Below are positions 45,439 to 53,300 of a stretch of DNA of 64,000 bases, piece by piece. The translations under genes were made by a program, and so were the position numbers. The DNA is taken from positions 1-64,000 of the forward strand of contig CANMUI010000010.1 of NCBI GenBank assembly GCA_947501045.1, given 5' to 3'. Source of the stretch: an uncultured Psychrobacter sp. (GTDB lineage: Bacteria > Pseudomonadota > Gammaproteobacteria > Pseudomonadales > Moraxellaceae). The stretch's first letter is position 1. Every line of letters begins with the position of its first letter. The notes beneath the pieces were generated by a model. The model had not been told where the DNA came from and searched no databases. It worked only from the letters and a program-made list of their open reading frames with translations.

Positions 45439-46080
45439 ATGGCCCGCTATATTGGACCAAAATTAAAACTATCACGTCGTGAAGGTACAGACTTAGGCCT
45501 TAAATCAGGCGTTAAACCTTATGACGTAAAAACTAAAAAAGCTGGGCGTCCGCCTGGTCAGCATGGCGTTAGCCGTAACAAAAGCTCAGAGTACTCTTTA
45601 CAGCTACGCGAAAAGCAAAAAGTTAAGCGCATCTACGGTGTACTTGAGCGTCAGTTCGCTAACTACTATAAAGAAGCCGCTCGTAAGCGCGGTGCGACTG
45701 GTGAGAACCTACTGGCTATGTTAGAGAGTCGCCTTGATAATGTTGTGTATCGTATGGGCTTTGGCTCAACGCGTGCTGAAGCGCGTCAGTTGGTCAGTCA
45801 TCGTACAGTTATGCTCAAAAAAGCAGGACGCGACGAATTTGTTCGAGTGAATATTCCCTCTATTCAAGTTCAAGATGGCGACGTTATTGCTATTCAAGAG
45901 AAGTCACGCGAACAGCTACGTATCAAGAACGCTATTGAATTAGCTTCCCAGCGCGGCATTCCAGAATGGTTAGATGTTGATCACAGCAAACTGCAAGGTA
46001 CATTTAAACATGCACCTGATCGTATTGATCTACCTGCTGAAATCAATGAAAGCTTGATCGTAGAGCTTTACTCTAAATAA
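45439..46080 (+). CDS. rpsD: 30S ribosomal protein S4
   Basis: 213 residues, slightly longer than the 206 of E. coli. MARYIGPKLKLSRREGTDL at the N-terminus; the S4 RNA-binding domain RLDNVVYRMGFGSTRAEARQLVSH near 95-120. Lacks the zinc CxxC, as in other gammaproteobacteria. Confidence 0.99.
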   Translation: MARYIGPKLKLSRREGTDLGLKSGVKPYDVKTKKAGRPPGQHGVSRNKSSEYSLQLREKQKVKRIYGVLERQFANYYKEAARKRGATGENLLAMLESRLDNVVYRMGFGSTRAEARQLVSHRTVMLKKAGRDEFVRVNIPSIQVQDGDVIAIQEKSREQLRIKNAIELASQRGIPEWLDVDHSKLQGTFKHAPDRIDLPAEINESLIVELYSK

Positions 46081-46177
46081 CTAGCATTATAATTAATACT
46101 GTCTTGGTATGTTTATCATACTAGGTAGTATTGATTTGAAGCGCTAATTAAATTTATAATTAAATCGAGGTGACATC

Positions 46178-47185
46178 ATGATGCTAAATGCAACTGAGTT
46201 TCTAACGCCGAATGCCATTAATGTGGATACGGTTAATGAAACGATTGCGAAAGTCACGCTCGAACCGTTAGAACGCGGCTTTGGACATACCTTAGGGAAT
46301 GCTCTACGCCGCATCTTGCTTTCTTCATTACCTGGCGCTGCAGTCATTGAAGCTGAGATTGATGGTGTCGACCATGAATACTCAACACTCGAAGGGTTGC
46401 AAGAAGACGTGCTTGACTTACTTTTGAATTTAAAAGGTTTGGCCATTACGCTTCACGAACAGAATGAAGTATTTTTGACCTTGGATAAACAAGGTCCAGG
46501 CACCATTACTGCCGCAGACATCGCGTTACCGCACAATGTTGATATTATCAATCCAGAGTTGGTATTGGGTACATTGAGTGATCGTGGTCATCTTAAGATG
46601 CGTCTACGTGTGGTTATGGGTCGTGGATATGAGCCAGCAAATCAGCGCCGTGAAGATGGTGATACTAAAGCAATTGGTCGCCTAAAGCTTGATGCAAGCT
46701 TTAGTCCAGTGCTGCGTGTTGCTTATCAAGTTGAGAACGCCCGCGTCGAGCAGCGTACCGATCTTGATCGTCTTATCATTGAGCTTGAAACTAATGGCAC
46801 CATCGATCCAGAAGAAGCAATTCGTAAAGCGGCCACTATTTTACAACAACAGATTTCTATCTTTGTTGATCTAGAAGCTGAAGAAGCGCCTGAGCCTGTG
46901 AAAGAAAAAGAAGAGGTTGATCCAGTGCTACTACGCCCTGTAGACGATCTTGAACTAACGGTTCGCTCAGCCAACTGCTTAAAAGCTGAAAACATTTACT
47001 ATATCGGTGATTTGGTACAACGTTCAGAGACTGAACTACTCAAAACCCCAAATCTTGGTAAGAAATCATTGACCGAAATCAAAGACGTATTAGCGTCTAA
47101 AGATTTAGAGCTCGGTATGCGCCTAGATAACTGGCCACCAGCTGACTTGCGTGTCGATGATCGTTTTTCTTATCGTAGCCGTTAA
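46178..47185 (+). CDS. rpoA: RNA polymerase subunit alpha
   Basis: 335 residues. N-terminal dimerisation domain (TLEPLERGFGHTLGNALRRILLSSLPG) and C-terminal domain binding UP elements (LELTVRSANCLKAENIYYIGDLVQ, NLGKKSLTEIKDVL). The linker near 240 is acidic (EAEEAPEPVKEKEEVDP). GAGGTGAC precedes the two adjacent ATG codons. Confidence 0.99.
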   Translation: MMLNATEFLTPNAINVDTVNETIAKVTLEPLERGFGHTLGNALRRILLSSLPGAAVIEAEIDGVDHEYSTLEGLQEDVLDLLLNLKGLAITLHEQNEVFLTLDKQGPGTITAADIALPHNVDIINPELVLGTLSDRGHLKMRLRVVMGRGYEPANQRREDGDTKAIGRLKLDASFSPVLRVAYQVENARVEQRTDLDRLIIELETNGTIDPEEAIRKAATILQQQISIFVDLEAEEAPEPVKEKEEVDPVLLRPVDDLELTVRSANCLKAENIYYIGDLVQRSETELLKTPNLGKKSLTEIKDVLASKDLELGMRLDNWPPADLRVDDRFSYRSR

Positions 47186-47204
47186 ACTTTAAGGATATTT
47201 GACC

Positions 47205-47567
47205 ATGCGCCATCGTAAGAGTGGAGTCAAGCTGGGTCGTACCGGCAGTCATCGTAAAGCAATGTTCCAGAACATGACTAACTCACTATTTGAGCATGAA
47301 CTGATTAAAACAACATTGCCAAAAGCAAAAGAGTTGCGCCGTGTTGCGGAACCATTAATCACTATGGCTAAAGAAGATAGCGTTGCTAATCGTCGTCTAG
47401 CTTTTAGCCGTATGCGTAGTAAAGCTATGGTAGGTAAACTATTTGGTACGTTAGGTCCTCGTTATCAAACGCGTCCAGGTGGTTACTTACGTATCGTAAA
47501 GTGTGGTTACCGTGATGGTGATAACGCGCCAATGGCTTATGTAGAATTGGTAGATCGTGACGCATAA
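47205..47567 (+). CDS. rplQ: 50S ribosomal protein L17
   Basis: 120 residues from ATG 47205 (AAGGA 9 nt upstream); a TTG at 47199 only adds two codons. MRHRKSGVKLGRTGSHRKAM is diagnostic. Last gene of the ribosomal cluster. Confidence 0.98.
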   Translation: MRHRKSGVKLGRTGSHRKAMFQNMTNSLFEHELIKTTLPKAKELRRVAEPLITMAKEDSVANRRLAFSRMRSKAMVGKLFGTLGPRYQTRPGGYLRIVKCGYRDGDNAPMAYVELVDRDA

Positions 47568-47584
47568 TAGTTTTAATTCTAACT

Positions 47585-47614
47585 AAAAAAGCTCCAATTT
47601 ATTGGAGCTTTTTT
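47585..47614. terminator. Terminator after rplQ, bidirectional
   Basis: Perfect 13-bp stem (47585-47597/47602-47614) with a TTTA loop, A6 on the left and T6 on the right. Ends the alpha transcript and could also stop the opposing yciO transcript. Confidence 0.95.
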
Positions 47615-47666
47615 AATGCTAAAATTTTTTAACAAGATTAATTATAAATCCCAATACGTAATTTTA

Positions 47667-48287
47667 TTATAATAATAAAGAGTTAACATCAGCCGCTCCT
47701 TGTCTCACAATCTCAGGTTGACTACCGGTCATATCAACGATAGTAGTCAGCTTAGTGGTTTTAATACCAGCATTGATGAGTCCATCTATTTGATTGCCTA
47801 ATAATTCTTCTATATCAAAAGGATCATCTAAAATGTCTTCATGAGAAGGCAGTATTAAAGAGCTAGTTAATATAGGTTCATCCATAGCTTCTAATAGCGC
47901 CTGCGCTATAGGGTTGCTTGGTACCCGAATACCAATGGTTTTTTTCTTAGGATGAGCCAGTTTTTTGGGTACATCTTTGGTGGCATTTAATATAAAGGTG
48001 ATGGGAGCGGGGGTATGCGCTTTTAGTTGTTTAAACTGGTTATTGTCTACAGTTGCATAAGTAGCAATTTCACTCAAATCACGGCATAGCAAGGTGAATT
48101 GATGTTTATCATCAAGCTCACGTATTAGTTTTAGTTTTTCTAGTGCGTCTTTGGCACCGAGACGACAACCAAAAGCGTAACTGGTGTCGGTAGGATAAAT
48201 GAGTAATTGATCGTTACGTAGTAGATCTGCAGCTTGGTCTATTAAACGCGGCTGCGGGTTCTCAGGATGAATATAAAAAGTCTGCAT
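47667..48287 (-). CDS. yciO: YciO-like Sua5/YrdC family protein
   Basis: 206 residues, close in length and sequence to E. coli YciO: FYIHPENPQPRLIDQA at the N-terminus, LIYPTDTSYAFGC near 30, FTLLCRDLSE near 65, KKTIGIRVPSNPIAQALLEA near 117. The fold binds RNA and nucleotides and is related to threonylcarbamoyl-AMP synthase (TsaC), which makes the t6A precursor; whether YciO itself does so in vivo is less settled. Convergent with rplQ. Confidence 0.92.
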   Translation of the reverse strand: MQTFYIHPENPQPRLIDQAADLLRNDQLLIYPTDTSYAFGCRLGAKDALEKLKLIRELDDKHQFTLLCRDLSEIATYATVDNNQFKQLKAHTPAPITFILNATKDVPKKLAHPKKKTIGIRVPSNPIAQALLEAMDEPILTSSLILPSHEDILDDPFDIEELLGNQIDGLINAGIKTTKLTTIVDMTGSQPEIVRQGAADVNSLLL

Positions 48288-48461
48288 AACAGCTCCTTGT
48301 TTAACTCTATATTTTTTTGATTATTTGCTAAGTATAACGTCAGTTGTTAGTCAAGTAATAGGAGTACGTCGTTAAAAATAGTGTGAGGTTGTTAACATTG
48401 TTTTAGTTAAAGGTTTTGGCGATCCAGCCTATAGTAGAATCCTATTTAAAACTGATTAGTG

Positions 48462-48800
48462 TTAAAGCTGATTAGTGATGCATCTTAATAAAGCGTACAG
48501 TAGAATTTGTGCATCGCGAGGTAAGGATTGAGGGCTTGTAATATAATGTTTAACTTGCTGGTAAACATCATTAGCAAAAGTGCTGTTGCCTGTATCGAAA
48601 TCAGCAAATAAATTATCCTGTGAGACTTGAAAAGGACGCTGACAGGCGAGAGTAAACAAACACTCTATAGCTTGTGGTTTAACTTCTACACGCTCAAATG
48701 CTTGCTGCTGAGAGGCGCTACGTCCATCTGGAGCATACCAATAGCCAAAGTCATTTAACTGTCTACGAGCTTTTCCTGCCACGCACCAGTGACTTAATTC
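48462..48800 (-). pseudogene. epmC: Truncated chromosomal EF-P hydroxylase, C-terminal part
   Basis: The C-terminal two thirds of EpmC (YfcM), which hydroxylates the beta-lysylated lysine of elongation factor P. In-frame homology begins at 48800 with E-L-S-H-W-C and goes on as AGKARRQLNDFGYWYAPDGRSASQQQAFERVEVKPQAIE. The conserved HExxH metal motif is cut: the codon before Glu is CTA (Leu) instead of His, and the frame meets TAG at 48831-48833. The N-terminal part is absent. Cause: island insertion at about 48800; the missing half should lie at the far right end of the island, beyond the window. Confidence 0.88.
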
Positions 48801-49082
48801 TAGTAAACTCTTTGTTAATAATGTACATGTCTATGTTGTTGAAAGTTAATAGATTTAAAATCTATACTTGTTTTTATATTATTCAAAGAAAATGTACATA
48901 TTTTTGGGTTTAATTATAAAATTGTACATCAGCTTTTGATTGTGTCTGAATTGCTCATAGCTGCATATTATGCATTTTTGAATTCAACATTAAGCAACAT
49001 ATACTTGAAAATACATTAACACAAATGTTATTTTTAACGTAATTAAGTATACAATTAGTTTGTTAGTTCAAAAATCACATAC
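48783..49082. other. Left end of the genomic island, with repeated TGTACAT
   Basis: 300-bp gene-free, AT-rich stretch between the epmC junction and the first cargo gene. TGTACAT occurs three times in one orientation (48822-48828, 48893-48899, 48923-48929). Also seen: a near-palindrome at 48850-48864 and the inverted repeat TGCAT/ATGCA (48962-48974). I read it as the attL region with binding sites for the tyrosine recombinases encoded at the other side. Confidence 0.6.
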
Positions 49083-49697
49083 TTAAAGAAATCGACTAAC
49101 TCTTAAAAAAATCTCATCAGTTTCATCACTTGCTACAGAGGCAACAGCCGTCATACCCCAAAATAATTCACCAAATAGCTCAATAGCTATTAATAGATGC
49201 TCAGCTGACAAATTAGTGCTTATGAATTTAGAGGGTATATGCAAACCTTCATTAGTTCGACTAAAATACAACGACTTTTCTCTAAGAGCTGAGTATTTCC
49301 CTGTTTCATAGTTCATTATTATCTCTTCAACTCTCTCTTTACCAATACTGTTATATAAACGTTCAGAAGATAAAAATAAAGGGTCGATAGAGATCCTGTG
49401 CTTTTTGCCATGATTAAAGAGAGGATCTTTCGATCGCTTCACTCTCTGCTTCGTTTCTAGCTCTCCTCTTGAGCGCATGTGACCAGCGTGCACTTTAGCA
49501 ATTTCCTCGAATACAGTAATAGATAAAAATAGCGAAGGTGCTGCACTGTCAGTCATTAATAAGGTATATGAAGCTTTTATCAAATCAAAGATATGCAGAA
49601 TAGCAGCGTTATACTCATCTCTACTATGTAATCCTATATAACCATCAGAAATTGATAGAGATGCTTCGTATGCTATATGGTGACCCGTACTTTTCAC
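49083..49697 (-). CDS. AbiV-like HEPN abortive infection protein
   Basis: 204 residues, all-helical. Pattern of the AbiV family: an N-terminal helical pair, APSLFLSITVFEEIAKVHAGH near 53-73 (the FEEIAK block), KKHRISID near 97, and ALREKSLYFSRTNEGLHIPSKFIS near 136-159. AbiV in Lactococcus blocks phage translation; HEPN relatives are often RNases, but a clear Rx4-6H is not obvious here. It is the first cargo gene, reads towards the island end and is separated by 137 nt from the TIR gene. Confidence 0.75.
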   Translation of the reverse strand: MKSTGHHIAYEASLSISDGYIGLHSRDEYNAAILHIFDLIKASYTLLMTDSAAPSLFLSITVFEEIAKVHAGHMRSRGELETKQRVKRSKDPLFNHGKKHRISIDPLFLSSERLYNSIGKERVEEIIMNYETGKYSALREKSLYFSRTNEGLHIPSKFISTNLSAEHLLIAIELFGELFWGMTAVASVASDETDEIFLRVSRFL

Positions 49698-49834
49698 TAC
49701 GTAACTCTCCGTTAATGAGTATCAATGACAATTGCAAAGCCTTCAATAGCTTTCCGTATTCAACTATAGCAAACTGTATAAGCTACCCGTTCCAGAAAGT
49801 GGATCTAGATAGCCTGTTTTCGAGATAAACTTAT

Positions 49835-50764
49835 CTACTCTAAGGACTTTAAAAGCTTATTACTGTCTAAATCATAGCCTGCTTCACTAAGCTCTTTTGA
49901 TAGTATCTGTTTCCAAGCACCAGCATTGTCTAACTGGTTCCAAACAACACCGCTAAAATCTGTCGGAATTTCTAAATTACCTGATTTAAATGCACATACC
50001 CTGTTCCGACCGAGTTTGCCCATAAAGTAACCTAACTCTAAAATCACGTTTTGACGGGCTCGAGGTTGGTACTCATCTGCACCCTTCGATTTACCCACAT
50101 CATCTGGAGTCAATAATATAATTGCAAATCCTACATCCGCATAATGCTCAATCTTTTCAATAATCGTTTTATTACCACTTGCCTGTTCATGAAGAACAAT
50201 AGCTTCAAAATCATTTTTTTCTAGAAAACGTGCCATCATTTCTTTTGCATGATCGTCATGCCCATGAACGACAAATACTTTTCTATTAGATTGAGCGTTA
50301 GGGCTAGTATCCTCTGCCTTAAGCTTAGGTTCTATATTGCTATTTGAAGCTATATATTCTTTATAATCGCGTACAAAGGGAATAACTAGTCCTATAACTA
50401 AGTTGTGAATACTGGAGATTATTTTACGGTCACGACTATTAAAGAATACATGAGCAAAGGTGGAAGCATAATCTGTATCATTGCCTAATTTTTGGATTAA
50501 TGCATACTTTAATCCTAAGTCATGTTCTTCATCACCAGTCCATTGTAACTTGCTAGTGCCAACCATTCCCTGCTGAGTGGCATAGCTTGCTTCTAGAAAT
50601 TCTTCTAAATTAACATTTCTAGTAAGTGTCTTATTAAAAGCCTGTAAGTCTTCATGGCGTAACAACTGAGCTAGCTTTTCAAGCAAGCCTTCATAAGTTT
50701 GGCTCTGTGATGCTTGAAGATCTAACACGGTATTATCGATTTTTTTGAATAGATCAACGGCCAT
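49835..50764 (-). CDS. TIR-like predicted nucleotide-binding protein
   Basis: 309 residues from ATG 50764 (GAGGAGAA upstream); a longer frame starts at 50803 inside the neighbour. The N-terminal 150 residues are helical and of unknown role. The C-terminal half (about 160-300) is the TIR-like domain of the PF10137 type: KVFVVHGHDDHAKEMMARFL, AIVLHEQASGNKTIIEKIE, FAIILLTPDDVG, RARQNVILELGYFMGKLGR. Relatives are effectors in cyclic-nucleotide defence or degrade NAD+. Overlaps the upstream small gene by 11 nt, so the two are coupled. Confidence 0.85.
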   Translation of the reverse strand: MAVDLFKKIDNTVLDLQASQSQTYEGLLEKLAQLLRHEDLQAFNKTLTRNVNLEEFLEASYATQQGMVGTSKLQWTGDEEHDLGLKYALIQKLGNDTDYASTFAHVFFNSRDRKIISSIHNLVIGLVIPFVRDYKEYIASNSNIEPKLKAEDTSPNAQSNRKVFVVHGHDDHAKEMMARFLEKNDFEAIVLHEQASGNKTIIEKIEHYADVGFAIILLTPDDVGKSKGADEYQPRARQNVILELGYFMGKLGRNRVCAFKSGNLEIPTDFSGVVWNQLDNAGAWKQILSKELSEAGYDLDSNKLLKSLE

Positions 50765-51056
50765 TTTTATTCTCCTCGCTATCAGCCTGTATTCTTGCTT
50801 CACTTGCTTTATCTATAATTATTTGTCTATAGGCTGCCTTGATGCCGTCAGCCATGTCAGTAGCCACGGGGTTTGAAGCGTAATTTTCGAACTTTTTATC
50901 AACCATGTTTTCCATTTCAACGATAGCTAACTCAATGCTTTCAGCACTTTCAGCATCGAACTGTATGCTTCCTAGTTCACCTTCAAGCTCATCGGTCATT
51001 TTGCCTAACTCACTTAATGTCTTGTTCAGTTGATCCAGTCCTTTTATCTCGAACAT
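50754..51056 (-). CDS. Small acidic partner of the TIR-like protein
   Basis: 100 residues, acidic and helical, without a recognised family. The first 35 (FEIKGLDQLNKTLSELGKMTDELEGELG) resemble the start of HK97 gp10-type phage proteins, but the rest does not clearly agree. Residues 40-70 contain a regular helix (ESIELAIVEMENMVDKKF). AGGAG lies 8 nt before ATG 51056, and its stop overlaps the TIR start; coupling suggests a sensor, inhibitor or complex partner. Confidence 0.7.
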   Translation of the reverse strand: MFEIKGLDQLNKTLSELGKMTDELEGELGSIQFDAESAESIELAIVEMENMVDKKFENYASNPVATDMADGIKAAYRQIIIDKASEARIQADSEENKNGR

Positions 51057-51178
51057 CTTATCTACTCCTATTTCATGACTAACGATTTTTATAAAGTTAT
51101 AATAGCAGGTTAATCTGTTGACAGCGCATATTAGCCAAGCACATGCGTCAGTGTATGTCGCTTAAAATATCTTTATCA

Positions 51179-51207
51179 TTGTTTGGTTGGATTGACTTTG
51201 TCATAAT
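51179..51207 (+). promoter_or_regulatory. Candidate promoter of the type III mod gene
   Basis: -35 TTGTTT (51179-51184), 17-bp spacer, -10 CATAAT (51202-51207), about 50 nt before mod. Divergent from the TIR operon. Confidence 0.45.
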
Positions 51208-51258
51208 GCCAAAGCAGTTATATAAGCGCTCCTTTTACCTTACACCCTAGGAAGTATC

Positions 51259-53253
51259 ATGACCAACCTGTCTACCGAAACCCTCTTTGATGAAACTGAA
51301 ACAGCAAATAGCAAACAGATTGCTATTTTGAAAAAACATTTTCCTCAGTGTTTCGATAAGGACGGTCACTTTCAGCCTGAAAAAATGATGGAAGTCGTAA
51401 AAGCCAATGACGTAGATATGGTCAAGGAGTCCTATAGCTTAAACTGGCTTGGTAAAGCCTATGCTAGGCTGTTAACCAACTTACCGCCTCAAAAGCTACT
51501 AAAACCTGATACAACGCATAACGAGAGCTCAGAGAACAGTGATAGCGATAACATACTGATTAAAGGTGATAATCTTGAAGTGCTCAAGCATTTGGTCAAT
51601 GGCTACCGTGAAAAAATTAAGATGATATATATTGACCCTCCTTACAATACGGGGTCAGATGGTTTTGTTTATCAAGACAACTTTAAGTTTAATGTAGATG
51701 ATTTGAGCCGACTAGCAGGCATCGATAAAGCTGAAGCAGAGCGTATTCTTAGCTTTAATGCTAAAGGCTCAAATAGCCATAGTGCTTGGTTAACCTTTAT
51801 GTATCCTAGATTGTATATCGCTCGTGAACTCATGCGCGAAGATGGCGTGATCTTTATTAGTATTGATGATAATGAGCAAGCTCAATTAAAACTGTTGTGT
51901 GATGAGATCTTTGGTGAAGAAAACTTCATTGCATCCTATGTTCATAAAAATAATTCTATTAAAAATCAAGCTAAACTTGTATCGGTTTCAACTGAGCACT
52001 TACTATGCTATGCAAAAAATAGTGAAATACTTAAGAAAGTAGAGTGGCGTTTAAATAAAAAGGGAGCCAAAGATATATCAAAGCTATTTGTTAAGCTCAA
52101 AGAGTCAGGACTTGATTTAGATCAAATTGAGCAAGAAATTAAAACTATGTACCAACGACCTAAATATGCTCATTTGAGCCGATGGAACAAAGTTGATAAT
52201 AACGGTGTATTCAAGGATTCGGACTTATCTCGAGAGGGAGGCTCTAAAGACTATACTATTATTAACCCAGAAACTGGAGAGCCTTGTCTTATACCTAATA
52301 GAGGGTGGGGTAAGTCGAAAGATGTATTAGAAAAAATGCAAAAGCAAGGTTTGATATGGTACGGAGATCCTTTAACACCGCCAGGTGGGAAAGACTATAT
52401 TAATGAAGATGATTTAATAGTCCCTGATAGCTTCTTTTACTACGACAACTCTATTGATACAAGATGGATTAAATCTACTTTTAATGCATTAGTGTTCGAA
52501 AATCCCAAACCTATCGAGATGATCAAGTCACTATTATCAATGGTTGGGACTCAGGAGGGTACTATCCTAGACTTTTTTGCTGGTAGTGGGACAACGGCTG
52601 ATGCTGTTATGCGTCTAAATGCTGAAGATAATGGTGAAAGGAACTTTATTTGCGTACAGTTAGATGAGTTGACATATGAGCTGGACTCTAAAACAGGAGC
52701 AAAAAAGGCTAAGAAAAATTCTAAAGAAGCTTTCAACGCTGGTTATAACTCTATCTTCGATATTACTAAAGAGAGAATCACTAAAGCTAAAGCAGAAATT
52801 ATTGAAAACGACCCAGATTTTAAAGGCGACCTCAGCTTCAAAGTATTTGATATTACTTCTGACTTCAGACCTGTTATCAATGACGATTTAGAAGTGAGTA
52901 ATGAAAGCCTGTTTGACGATATGGTATTAAGTGACGAGCAGTATCAAGCACTGCTGACGACATGGATGCTTTACGATAACAATGAGCTAACTGCAGACAT
53001 TATAAGTATAGATCTGCAAGGCTATAATGCCGAGCTAGTGAATAAGAACCTATATCTAATCGCCTCTGGCTTTGGCACTCAAAATTTGAAGTGCTTGTTA
53101 GATAAGTTAGATAAGGATAAAAGTTTTGCGCCAGACAGAATCATAGTTAACGGCTACAACTTCGATACCGCCATACAGATGGAGTTAAACGAAGCCATCA
53201 AAAGCTATCAAAACAAAAAGAAGATCACGATCAATATTATTGTTAGATACTAA
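51259..53253 (+). CDS. mod: Type III restriction-modification methyltransferase (Mod)
   Basis: N6-adenine methyltransferase and specificity subunit. 664 residues. Motif IV DPPY at residues 126-129 (IDPPYNTGSDGFVYQD), then the target-recognition region about 230-400, then motif I DFFAGSGTTADAV from 438; this order is the beta class typical of Mod. The C-terminal 150 residues (after about 500) bind Res. AGGAAG precedes ATG 51259. No simple-sequence repeat was seen that would make it phase variable. The recognition site cannot be read. Confidence 0.95.
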   Translation: MTNLSTETLFDETETANSKQIAILKKHFPQCFDKDGHFQPEKMMEVVKANDVDMVKESYSLNWLGKAYARLLTNLPPQKLLKPDTTHNESSENSDSDNILIKGDNLEVLKHLVNGYREKIKMIYIDPPYNTGSDGFVYQDNFKFNVDDLSRLAGIDKAEAERILSFNAKGSNSHSAWLTFMYPRLYIARELMREDGVIFISIDDNEQAQLKLLCDEIFGEENFIASYVHKNNSIKNQAKLVSVSTEHLLCYAKNSEILKKVEWRLNKKGAKDISKLFVKLKESGLDLDQIEQEIKTMYQRPKYAHLSRWNKVDNNGVFKDSDLSREGGSKDYTIINPETGEPCLIPNRGWGKSKDVLEKMQKQGLIWYGDPLTPPGGKDYINEDDLIVPDSFFYYDNSIDTRWIKSTFNALVFENPKPIEMIKSLLSMVGTQEGTILDFFAGSGTTADAVMRLNAEDNGERNFICVQLDELTYELDSKTGAKKAKKNSKEAFNAGYNSIFDITKERITKAKAEIIENDPDFKGDLSFKVFDITSDFRPVINDDLEVSNESLFDDMVLSDEQYQALLTTWMLYDNNELTADIISIDLQGYNAELVNKNLYLIASGFGTQNLKCLLDKLDKDKSFAPDRIIVNGYNFDTAIQMELNEAIKSYQNKKKITINIIVRY

Positions 53254-53300
53254 ATTTTTGATAGCTATTTTCTTTTTTAACTTCATATACGAGAGCGACT

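Noticed and set aside
48463..48782. A short functional EpmC started at GTG 48782
   Set aside because: It would lack the whole N-terminal part and the HExxH metal site; homology continues upstream to 48800 and then ends abruptly.
51259..53253. Phase-variable mod gene
   Set aside because: I looked for tetranucleotide or pentanucleotide repeat tracts in and before mod and saw none.
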